Shown in pieces: positions 48,613 through 59,100 of a stretch of DNA of 64,000 nucleotides. The position numbers were made by a program, and so were the translations under genes. The notes beneath the pieces are model-generated. The model had not been told where the DNA came from and searched no databases. It saw only the letters and a program-made list of their open reading frames with translations. The number at the start of each line of letters is the position of its first letter. The first letter of the stretch is position 1. Source of the DNA: Ectocarpus siliculosus (taxonomy: Eukaryota > Sar > Phaeophyceae > Ectocarpales > Ectocarpaceae). Location: positions 955,055 to 1,019,054 of the forward strand of contig FN649742.1 of assembly GCA_000310025.1 (NCBI GenBank), given 5' to 3'.

Positions 48613-51600
48613 CTACAGCTCGATCTCCTCGAAAACCGGAACCTGCGCCTCCTCCTCCGCACCAGGCCCGTTCGCGACCACAACGCTGCCACCCCCCCCC
48701 TGCTCGCTGGTGCTGCTCCCTAGAGGACCCTTCTGGAGACCGTTCTGAACGCCGTTCTCAATGCCGTTCTCCGGACCGTGGTCGGAAATTACGACGGACG
48801 TACCCACCCCCGCAGACACTGCCTCTACCTCGGCCTCGGCTTCGACCACAAGCGGTGACGGACCACCCCCTGCACTACCTCTCCCCATCTCCCTAGAAAA
48901 TTCCGTTTCAGCGGTAGGTTCTTTCAAACCACCCGTGGAGTCGTCTGCGCCGGAACCGCTCGAGGTCCCGGCTGCGCTCGTGGACGAAAGGGTAACGGTT
49001 GCGCCGCCCTGCTGACGAACTCCAGCTGCCTCTGACGGCATAGCTCCTTCCTCGTCGGCTTCCGGCACAGCAGGCTCACCCCGCCCGATATCGCTCACTT
49101 CTTCCTGGCTCGGGTCTAGACTCCCCCGCTCCATGACCGCTCCCAACACAACGCCGCCGTCTTGCTCCCCCTCCTGCCGAACGCCGCTCGCGACGCTAGG
49201 CTCCACGACTACGTCAAGGGCGGGCTTCTCGCTCTTCTCCTCCTCCTCCTCCTCTTCCTGCCCCGTCCTCACATGGTCAGACACATCCCCCGGGGCGCCG
49301 TCCGCAGCAGGCTCTCCATCACTACTAGACTTAGCTGTCACATCATCGGCAGCCTGTTCCCCTTGGTCCCCTCCGCCCTCAACAGAGCCCCCTGCGCCAA
49401 CGGCAGGCTCCTCTTCCGAAGGTGGCACACCCGCACCGTCATCCGGGTCCGGCACCACGCCTGCACCATCGTCGCCGCCTTCGAGACTCCCTTCTTCGGT
49501 AGGCGGCAACGATATCAACGCCGTCTTCTCCGCCGAGTCTGGCGACGAGCCACTCACCCTAGCCTCCGGCGACGGAGAGGAGGTCAGCACCGCTTCGGAG
49601 GACGGCAACGGCGACCCCGCCCGCTGCTCATCGGCGGAGTCTTCGGCATCGATGCCGCCCTCCCCTAGCGCCTTCTGCACGACTCCGAGCGCAGCGGGGC
49701 TCGTCTCTTCGTCGGGCAGGCTGGCGTCTCCCTCCTCCTCCATCCGCGCCTCCCCCGCCACACGTGTCGCATCCGCCGACTCAGGGGCGTCGTGCCTCTT
49801 GGGAGACAGCTCCCGTTTGTCCGGGGTGATCTCAAGGCCGTCGATGCCGATGAGGTCTCCACCCACGCCCTCCCCCCCTTCCCCCCCCGACAGCGTCGCC
49901 TCCGGCGGCTCGGAGACACCTCCCGTCTTTGGAGAGGCCCCGCGCTTGTCGGGGGTCTCCTCGAGGGTGTGTTTCGTGTTCCCGACGCCGAGGGCAGCGT
50001 TCGTCCCCGCGATGAGCCAGTCCACCTGTTTTCATTTCGTCCAAGACCCGCAGCGTCGAGTTTAGGTAAAAATTTTCACACATTTGAATTCACAGAAAAA
50101 TACACACGCACCCGCAAAAACACAGCGTACAGTATTTGATCAGCCGGTTAGCGCGGGCGATGCTAAATGAAGATTCAAACACAACCAAAAGTTGAAGGAT
50201 CTCGTGTAAGGCGAGTACCTACACATATACATCCTACGGAGAACGTTCCTCTAGGCGCCGTGGCACCGGGCGCATCGCCGGCATCGGACAGACTCGGCAT
50301 CGACCGCAGAACAACGACACACATACGTACGGGCCAGCCGACTACGGGAACAACCAAACAACAAGCCCTCCCTCCCCTCACCTCCGCGAGAAGCATGTCG
50401 GCCGAGGCCGGGTCGTCTTCCTCCTCCGCGCCCGGAGCAGCAGGCACCACGGACGCTCTGCGGGCGGCGGCCAGCTCCGGCGGAGGCGTCGTCGCCGACC
50501 CAAACCGACTGCCGCGCCAGTCGCGCTCGTTCGGGAAAAACGCCCTGTCAGAGTGGGAACTCCCGTCCCCTTCCCCGTCTAGGGGCGGGGGCGTGCGCAG
50601 GCTCAGCCGCGACGACGGGCCGCTTCGCGAGTCCACGGCACCGGTGCTCTGGCGCTTGAACCCTCGGACGCTGCGGGAAGGAGCGCTGCCCCTCCCCGCC
50701 GCCGCCGCCGCCGCCGCCGCGCCGTTCTCATTGGCGCCGTTCGGGGCTAACGAGGGCATGCCGGTGAGGGCCTCCTCCGACTCCTGCACGAGGCCGTCGA
50801 TGCTGCTCAGCAGGTCGCGCACTCGCTGCGTCTGGGTGCGGCGATGGCCGTTCTCGGGCGACGGCGATCGAGACGAGTCCGGTCTCGGGCTGCTCGGGGA
50901 AGGGCTTTTCTCGTCAAGGTTGGCGGAAGCGCTGCGATTGCCGCCGGCTATCTGCAAACCAGGCCCTCCCGCTGCCGAGCCGGGCGAGCCGCAGTCGCTG
51001 TCCATCGCCGCCACCCCTGAAAGGCAGGCCATACATGTGACGGTACGACAGAAGTCAGCTAGGGAGCGTCCTCGTGGTGTGTGTGATATCAATAAAAGTC
51101 TTGCCTTGAGGATGCCTGTGGGCAAGTATAAAACGTCAACTATACTACAAAATATATACTGTGAGATTCGGAAATTCTGGTAAAACCCCAACGTCATGTC
51201 ATCCACACCTCACATCACATCAACATGGCCCCTTGTTCGTGAGTATTGGACCGCGAGGTGCGTCGTAATCGAGACGTCGACCGTAAAACCATGCGAAGCA
51301 TGTACTCCGTAGGCCAAGAAAAAGAGCACGGGAAAAAAAATCTCTCGGTACAATGAGAGTAGTAAATAAACAACAGATGCGGCCAGCTTCATCAAATGCA
51401 TCTGACATAAAACAGGGTACAGCGTAGATGGCGCCCAAGCCACTGTAGACTGCTGTGAAAGCACGTGGTAGAGTCGGCGCCGCAAGCCAAGCTATGGATA
51501 GCTGTGCCTGTTGAACCACACTCTAAAAGAACTACAGTAGCACGGGATGCAGTCTATATTCATGCGTGCGCCCTCACGTTTACGCAGTCCGTGTGACGGG

Positions 51601-51699
51601 CTCCCTCGTGCCGATGACTCGGACGAGGATCGCTGGCAATCGTGTCCTCCCAAAGCCCGTAGCCCCGCCACGTCGGCGATCTCTTCCAAAATCTGGAGG

Positions 51700-51732
<33 letters not shown>

Positions 51733-54700
51733 GCGGCGGCGTTAACGTCACGGGAAAGCAAGGTCGTACATCGACACGTCGTTGTCGTTGCCCGTCAGTC
51801 TTCCCCCGGGAGGAGGATCGGCGCGTGACCTTGAAGAACCGCTCAACAACGACGCAGTGGAAAGAGCGAGCAGGCGTTTTCGATCAAAATTCGGCGTGCA
51901 CTGTTGAGAACCTCGCACACACACAACACACATTCCGTATGGAGATATCACCAGTACAAGACTTGGGTGTCACGGATGTGCGTATACTACAACCAAAACG
52001 ACACACACCCAAGGAAGGGAGCGTGCCTACCACCGCTCGCGCCTAAACAACCCCCCCGGACCGCCCCAACAAGCCAAACACTTGGCCGAGTCGCACACAC
52101 CTGGTCCTTCCGCAGCTGAAGCAGCCGCTTGTACCCGGAACCCGGCGACAGCAGCAGCTCCACCGTCATGAAGATGAACCCCGAGCGGCGCCCGTCCTGG
52201 ATAGTGTCAGCGCAAAGGTCGTCGAACAGCTCGTTCTCCACATCGCCCGCCTCGCAGATATCGTCCAGCATCCGAAACAGCTCCAGCTGAACCGCGGCCA
52301 CCAGCATCTTCCCGAGCTCCCGCTCGCGGTCTGGGGTTAGCTTGTCCGACCTATTGGGAGGGGAGGGGTGGGGGGGAGGGGGGCTTCAGACGCAACACCC
52401 GAAGGATTTTCGGCTACTACTGTTGAGGTCAGAAAAAATATTCTGATGTCGTCCTTTCTGTCTGTTGTCCGTATCTCTCTCGCAAGATCGACAATTATAT
52501 ATTCAATGAACCCGGAGCAAACATCACGCTTGAGACACCTTGAGAAACCTAGACACGGGGACCCCTACCTCCACCTCAATCCTACTATACTGTCGAATAC
52601 CCTATTTACTTGTGGAGACGAAATAACAAAGTGCGGTCGCATCTCCTCAAAGTCTGTCGAGGGGGATTGATTCCATCTCTTCGCATCGGTGTCGACAAAA
52701 GAGACATGTCTGATTCTGGCGGCAACAGAACCAGGTTCGATTCCGCCTCCCACGTACAAACGGTGGGGGACCGAATTGAACGGATCTAAGCTGCCTGACA
52801 CAAGGTATGCTGGAAGCGCAGGATCCTTCTTGTTTTATTCTTACTGCTATTTTCATCTGTGTACTGTCTGACTGCTGTGTCTCACGTGGTGCTGTCCATG
52901 CTGTCGCGTTCCAGGATACCGTAGAGAGCCAACGTTCGCACCAGTCCATCCAGACGCTTCACCTGGGTTCGTTCGTAGGTTGTGAAAAAATTAAGGGCGG
53001 TCGGTTCGTGCTCGGGGTTTCTCGCGCGTGCGCAATAGCAGCAGCATAAGCAGCAGTGTCGATGAGCCAGAGGAGAAGACAAGCGAGCCAGGAGGCGGTT
53101 TCAGGGTGACGTTGAACCGCACACTCCCATCCCCCCCAACGCTGAAACATCGAAAAACGTTCGTAGCACCAACAGTCTCTCTTGTTACCACACAAACCAT
53201 TTCGGGCAAGACACTTGCGCCTACGACAGGGCAAGCTCGCTGAGCTGATTTCGACGTTTTAGCTGTACCTTGGTAGGGGAGAAAGCTCTCCCAACGTTAC
53301 ATGATGTGTGTAGGTTGAGACTCACATCCGCCTCGAGCCGCTCTTCCTCTTCCTCGACCGCGTTCGCCTGGGCGAAGACAATCTTGAGGCGGATCTCCGG
53401 CGGCAGCACCCGCTCCTCCATAGCGTTCAATGATATCCGCTCGAAGTCTTTACAATACAAAACAAAACAAAACAAAAACGCCAAAAGTCGGGAGGGTTCA
53501 ATGAGGGAAGTAGTATTGGTGTGTCAATGTTCCTCTCCCAGCCGGTGGTGTATTCGGCGTACTCAACATGGAGAACCTTACTTTGAACCTGATGTATGCG
53601 TGCGGGCATATGTTCCAAGGTTTAATTTCTAGGGTGACATGTGCCTCCAGGCTTCCAAGTGCCTTCGAATCTCGTGTGCACCCACGGCAAGCCTTTTCTT
53701 AACCGTGCTAAGGCCTTCGACGCCTGGCAAGGTGGCATGGGGTTCGAGTGTGGATGGTGGTGATACGTGCCACGTGCGCCGATCGTTGGTAGAGATGGAC
53801 AGAAAGGTTTGTGGTTGAACAACCATCGATTCCGGTTCTAGTCGGTGAGATGTCTCTTGTGTCAGGAAAAACGGAGGCACGTGGGCACAACTCCGCCGAA
53901 ACATACTGCTGTACGTACCAAAAGTGTACATGTTTTCTGTTTCAGGCTGGAATGGCGCTACATGGTACATGATCTTTCGCCGTGTCGGCTCTGGAAGTGT
54001 ACGACATTCCATTTGGGATTATGGGATACACGACATCTTACAACGATATCCTGGCTTCGGCTTTGGACTTGCACATTTTTTTTTTTTTATCTAACCCCTT
54101 TGTTGCGTCGTGGCTTCTTAGGTACGGGCAATGGCGTGTGACTGAGTAGCATAGTGGATAAGTCTTTATCTAACATTGGCGTGTGTTCGCAAAGCGTTTG
54201 TAGGAAAGAAGTTTGTGGTAGAATTGCGGACAACGCCTATTCTTAGGGTCTCGGAATCCTACCGGCGGGGACCATCTTTTTTTCCCGCTGGCACTAAGCT
54301 TTTCATTGGCCAGCAGCGTGCTTGATGCAAACTGCAGACATGCCCACATCGCACACACCTTAGCGTCGTAGACGCGAAAATCACACCCTTGTACAGTTCA
54401 TGTGTGTAGCGAAACCAGCGAAAATGGCTTCTGGTACCAAACTGTTTGGTCTACGTCTTTTACTTGCTTTCAGACGGAACACCACACAACTGCGGGCGCC
54501 CATGACCTTCGGCCCTATCTATTGTACGTGTATGACGTGCGAAAACAACCACCAAAACTCGATGATTTTTCGAGTGGGGCAGCAGCGGGTTGATGCAGTA
54601 GCACACGTTCGACGACATTTCGAGAAATCGTCCTTCGCCACTCCGCCCATCTTAGAAGAGGCTAAATACGCCGCAACCCTGCACGGGTGTGTGCGTGGGC

Positions 54701-55751
54701 GAGGACTCCGAAACATGAACGCGTACAGCACACGACCGACGCTGTAACATGACACCGCTCGTGATTGTGCGATAGCAAGTCGAAACTGCCAAACCAAACC
54801 AAAACTTAGGCATGCGCGGCAGAGGAAGCGGAAGTGCGTTGAGCGGGCCTGCTTCTAGACACCCCCTCGCACAAGGCTAAGCAACACTAAGGCTTTTGAC
54901 GCATTCTGTGCTCGTCAAGTCGTTTCATTTCATCGAGACCTTCGCTCCAATCGTATGCATCAGGTGGTATGCATACAACGTACACCAGCGACATGGTCCA
55001 CAGCTGTCCAGCCGTTCGCGAATTTCACGCAAATTGGTATATGTTGGCACAAAACGTTCCGACCTCTAAACAAGAAACGCCACCGGCAGCACAACACCAC
55101 TATGTAGCAACCCACGCCCCTCGGTCTCGTCTACGACACTCGACAACGTCGTGAACAGCAGGTAAATAACTCGGCTCTGTGACCCTTGAGCGTGAGGTAA
55201 GAGCCGCTCATTTTCTTGGTCTTTTATCAGGTGATGACTGCGACCGCGCTTGTTGCATGCACGGCGTATCTCACGACGCGTCCATGTCATCAGTATGAGC
55301 TGAAATGGTAGATAGTGCGACCGAGAGTGTTCCTCCACTTGAACACAAGCTTAGTAAAACGTGCATCGATTCTGAGCCCCGTCGTTTGCCGCTCTCTCTC
55401 TCTCTCTCTCTCTCTCTCTTCATGCTCTCAAAACAGTTCCTAATATTAATATCCGCGTCTTCCAAAAGTGATTTACTTGGTTGGTGCCACAAGACCCACG
55501 AAACTTTGAATTCACCCACGTGTAAGGGAACTGATGACTCCGCTTGAGCACGCCCAGCTCTTGCTACCGGACCCCTCCGAGGGCTGGACGACCCTAGGCG
55601 AAATGGCTTCTTCGACCTTGACCATAACCCTCCCGAAGATGTTGGACATCCAACCTCCTCCCCCCCCGCCCTGGTTTGAAGATGTGCTTCCGCCATCTTG
55701 TTCTCCCTCCCCTGGTGACGGCGCTGCTGGTGCCCTCACCCTAGAAAACAT
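48613..55751 (-). CDS. Unrecognised gene with helical core and long acidic disordered tail
   Basis: Exons in coding order: 55751-55520, 53447-53326, 52962-52886, 52350-52101, 51900-51752, 51692-51578, about 51044-50382 and 50025-48613. All junctions agree in phase except 51578 to about 51044, where a small exon or another acceptor is missing. The N-terminus has GGWMSNIFGRVMVKVEEAI. The central part is strongly helical (LPPEIRLKIVFAQANAVEEE, LDGLVRTLALYGILERD, LVAAVQLELFRMLDDICEAG, FMTVELLLSPGSGYKRLL), followed by an aromatic segment (YDLAFPFWKRSPTWRGYG). A Ser/Pro/Ala-rich region leads to a 470-residue final exon dominated by Glu, Ser, Gly and Pro, with a repeated TPDKRnnSPK motif like a proline-directed phosphosite. 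No known domain was recognised. The tail exon could belong to a separate gene if the unresolved junction is wrong. Confidence 0.6.
50130..50165. repeat. Distant copy of the 62.1-kb tandem repeat unit
   Basis: TCAGCCGGTTAGCGCGGGCG followed by ATGCTAA matches the core of the two tandem units near 62140 and 62245 (TCAGCCTATTAGCGCAGTCG followed by ATGCTAA). It lies in the intron between the last two exons of the acidic-tail gene. Confidence 0.55.
51693..51751 (-). other. 59-nt intron made largely of a CTG repeat
   Basis: The donor is CCC|GTGACG and the acceptor CCCTCCAG. The body is about ten CTG units, which serve as the pyrimidine-rich stretch. Splicing joins phase 2 to phase 1 and gives DLAFPFWKRSPTW. 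Without splicing, the frame entering from exon 51900 meets a stop, and a poly-Leu frame would be read instead. Confidence 0.55.
52630..52790. repeat. SINE-like repeat, copy B, with Pol III B-box
   Basis: This segment shares the left block and central block of 6525-6665 and carries GGTTCGATTCC at about 52735, an exact Pol III B-box. It lies in an intron of the acidic-tail gene (52351-52885). No complete tRNA fold was found. Confidence 0.5.
54042..54140. repeat. Diverged relative of the TTAA-element interior
   Basis: The order ACGATATCCTGGC, then CCCTTTGTTGCGT, then GTGGCTTCTTAGGTACGGGC parallels 18966-19045 inside the TTAA-flanked element. It lies in the first intron of the acidic-tail gene. 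The similarity is patchy. Confidence 0.4.
55389..55420. repeat. CT microsatellite
   Basis: An uninterrupted (CT)n run in the first intron of the - strand acidic-tail gene, about 100 bp inside the donor at 55519. Confidence 0.65.
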
Positions 55752-56152
55752 ACCGCCGCAGTCGCAATGCAGTGAGCGGGGGAGTAAAAGGCATGCAACC
55801 TTTCCTCCCCCAATGTAAAAGTCTTGCTCACTTAGGTGCGGAGAAGGGGTGTCCTACACCTCGTGTTGAGAGCACTTTTGTGCGCAGGTAGGTATTTCTC
55901 TCCTATCCCACTCCCCACAGGAAATAAACAGGCGTGCAGAGTTCCTCTATACCCTCCACCCCCCATTTCATCATATTGCGGTATCCCCCGTTGCGGGGAG
56001 TGGGGAGCTGACTGAGCGGAGCGGACAGCCAGCAGCAGAGAGACAAACACACCAAATAGCGAGCTAGACGGCGACGAAGGGAGAGGAGCGCCGCTTTTTC
56101 TTGAACCGGGTCCGTAACCACAGCGTCGCGGTCGTTGCGCACCGCCCTCGAC
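55752..56152. promoter_or_regulatory. Divergent promoter region between acidic-tail gene and IF-2
   Basis: The two proposed starts (55751 on -, 56153 on +) are 401 bp apart and head to head, so both promoters must lie here. No specific core element could be assigned. Confidence 0.4.
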
Positions 56153-59100
56153 ATGGCTGCCGCGTGGCGTGGGACGGTCTTTACCCTCCTCACAGCGGCT
56201 TGCGCATCAGGCTTCGTCCAGCCAGGATGCCCAGGAGCGCTCGCAGGTAGAGAGTGGGCCAGGGGCGGGGCCAAGAGCTGCGCAAGACCAGTGTGCTCGA
56301 GCGTGCTTCGCATGTCGGATCACACAGAGGACAGGTGCGTTGCGCGCGCCGGCCGCTGGTGTGCACGAAAAATATGAAAACTGCTGCTGTGCTGTCGAGG
56401 CGAGGAAAGTTGAACAAACGTATGCAAGCGACGCCCGTTCGGTGCGTGAGCGGTTGTCCAGCGACTTCCCAACACATGCGAGAGTAGGCTGCTGCAGCTC
56501 GAGTGCGCTGACTGCTGTTGGGTGCGTGTGCAATCGATCACTGCTGCAATGGCGGAGCAAAGGGCCCTGACGAGAGGAACGTTCAGTCGGCTCTTTTCAG
56601 GGTTGATGGCTGATGGTCAAGGAGCGACGCGTTCATGTGCACCAAGCTTGTCGCGGTTTTTCTCATGTTGCACATTCTCACCACCAAACAGCAGCATTGA
56701 GTCAGTCAGGCGACCTGATCTCAATAGGCAGCCACAGTAACCCTCCCCCGTACCCCTGACCACTCCGCTCTTCTATTGTGTGCATGCATGTGGCGTGTCT
56801 TGGGGATTATCATATACCCCGTTTGCAGGCGTCAAATGTATCACTAGACTACGTTTTTGCCTCTCTCGTGAACCTCATCGTGCACAACAGGCCAAGAACG
56901 CAGGTGTTTGAGAGCAGCGGCGGCGGGGATGGCGAAGAGGGTTCCGCAGCATCGAAGTGAGCAGCAGCAGCGACAGCAGGCATTTAGAAAGAGAGGAGCT
57001 CTTGGTGTTTGTCGTTGTCATGAGTGCACTTATTGCTTATCGCCAGCGCGCCGTGTTGGGCAACCTCTACCCGATGAAAGTCCTTGGTCCGCCGGCGTCC
57101 CTCCGGTAGCCGGTACACCTGATGTCGCTGTCACTGTCGGTGTGGTGCGCTTGGGCTCGCGTGCCGCGTTCGATCGAGGGCGCGTGTACAACGCTGTCGT
57201 GTGTAGCAAAAAAAACCATCAGTGCACGTCCTATTTTATTGAACACGTACGGATGTCGAGCCAACACCAGCAGTACTTCCGCGGTGTACAGATTTATCGC
57301 GTGCAGTGGTTGCCACATGGTCGCTCGACTGCCTCAGCACGAGAGCCCATGTAGGTATGACGACGAAGGCGGGCAATGAATTGACACAATAATACCCTCA
57401 ACCCCCCCCATGCTCAGGTCGGCTGACGCCCCATATGTACTGACGAAACCGATGGACCTGGTACGAGTCCGGGGTTTCGGCAGCGGTTCGTCGGCGGGTT
57501 ACTTCCCCGGGAGGGATGGCGGCGGGAGGGGGCGGGGGGGGAGGGGTGCGTATAACGACGGTTACGGCGGAGGCGGAAGCGGTGGTCGCGGCGGCTACGA
57601 CAACTTCCAGGGGAGGGGTAGGGGCAGGGGAGGGAGGTTTGACTCGGGCGGCGACGCGTTCGGCAGGTAACAGCAGCAGTGGCAGAGGGGGGGTAGAGGG
57701 AACACCGCGGTTGGTGCGTAGGTGTACGAACACTTTCAACATACCGATGGTGGAAGATATGCAGATGCGAGACTTGCGTGTGTCTGTTCGAATGGCTGGT
57801 GTGCGAAACAAGCGTCAGGCCTTTCTCTCACTCGGACAAAAAAGCAAGCTCACGCCTCACCACTGATAATCAAAACCATTCCCACCACTTTTTGTGTTTT
57901 GCCCAACGCTGCAGGGGAAGAGGTGGCGGCGGCGGCAGGTTTGGTATGGACGGCCGCGGCCGCGGGGGGCGTTTTGACGGCGGCGGCGGCGGCGGCCGCT
58001 TCGACGGCGGGGGGCGCGGCGGGGGGCGTTTCGACACTGGAGGTCGTTTCGATGGCGGGGGACGGGGCGGGCGCTTCGATGGGGGGGGCAGGGGCGGGCG
58101 CTTTGACGGAGGCGGCAGGGGTGGGGGGATGATGGGAGGACGGGGGGAGAGCAGCTATGGCAGCGGGCGGGGGCGTGGCGGAGGGCTTGACGATGTTGGC
58201 GGCGGGGGGAACGGGGGCGGCCTCGACTATGCTCCCCCCACTGAGAAACGGTGAGGATCAGAGGACAGGGTCGATTTAGGCGGGTAGGCAGATTGTTCGT
58301 GAAATACTGTATAATAAAGGGATGTACAGGCGCAAGGAGAAAGAGAGGGAGAGATACTGTAACCGTGATCGGGAGGGGAAAATGTGGAACTTGCACGGGG
58401 GTTGCACTGGAGGGGGGGGGGTTCCCAATCTTGGCGCTATTGTGTGTTTGAGCTTGACCGCTGCTGTTTACCAATCGCCTCTTTATGATACAGCAGGTTA
58501 TTGTGATTGACACTCCTACGCTTGACATACACCGGTGGTATTTCCGGCCTGTTTTGTTACCGTTCTGTCCGGAAACGGGAGGGAGGGAAAGGGGGCGGAT
58601 TTGTCGGTATGTCGCTGGTGTGTTTTGGAATTGGTGGAACTCGCGCTGGTGCTGGAGCAAACGGGGTATGCCTCGCGCGAAGTAGGACACGTCGCCTCTA
58701 TGGAAATTATCGGTACTACGGCCGGGTCGGGTGCGATTTGATGGCCTTGCCCCTAATGGTATCGAGCAGGCTGCTGAAAGGGTGCCTAGCTGAAGAAATG
58801 CGCCCGTGCACCGTTCACAATAGTTTTTCCACGCGAACAAGCGTGCGTTTGGTGTTAGTAGGAGTTCGTGTCGTGCGCTTCGGCTCGGCCCGGGTCGTTT
58901 TTCATGAGAGTGTTGGTGTGGACATTGTTGTCGTTGTTGTTGTTAGTTAGCTTTGTCTTCAATATCGTTGTCATTTCCGGGTGTGGCGTGAGGGTGCCGA
59001 AAGCTCATCTTCGCACTCTTGTTTTATCCCTCCTGCGCGCATGTCGATAACGTGTTTATGTGCGACTCATGATTTCCTCCTTGCCTTGCACCCGTCGACC

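Noticed and set aside
49133..50065. 310-residue + strand open frame
   Set aside because: It is the antisense shadow of the acidic final exon of the - strand gene; composition is Ser/Pro-rich from reverse reading, and no splice support exists.
50167..51183. 338-residue + strand open frame
   Set aside because: It lies antisense to the Ser/Pro-rich exon 51044-50382, which has a good donor and phase match on the - strand.
51492..51761. Poly-Leu open frame resembling a signal peptide
   Set aside because: It arises from the CTG repeat; the spliced frame gives a better, phase-consistent protein and uses the repeat as intron.
54170..54358. Possible - strand exon (ANEKLSASGKKRWSPP)
   Set aside because: Its phase does not fit between the flanking exons 55520 and 53447, and no family match was found.
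54400..54747. 115-residue + strand open frame
   Set aside because: It sits in the first intron of the - strand gene with no start context, splice partners or recognisable motif.
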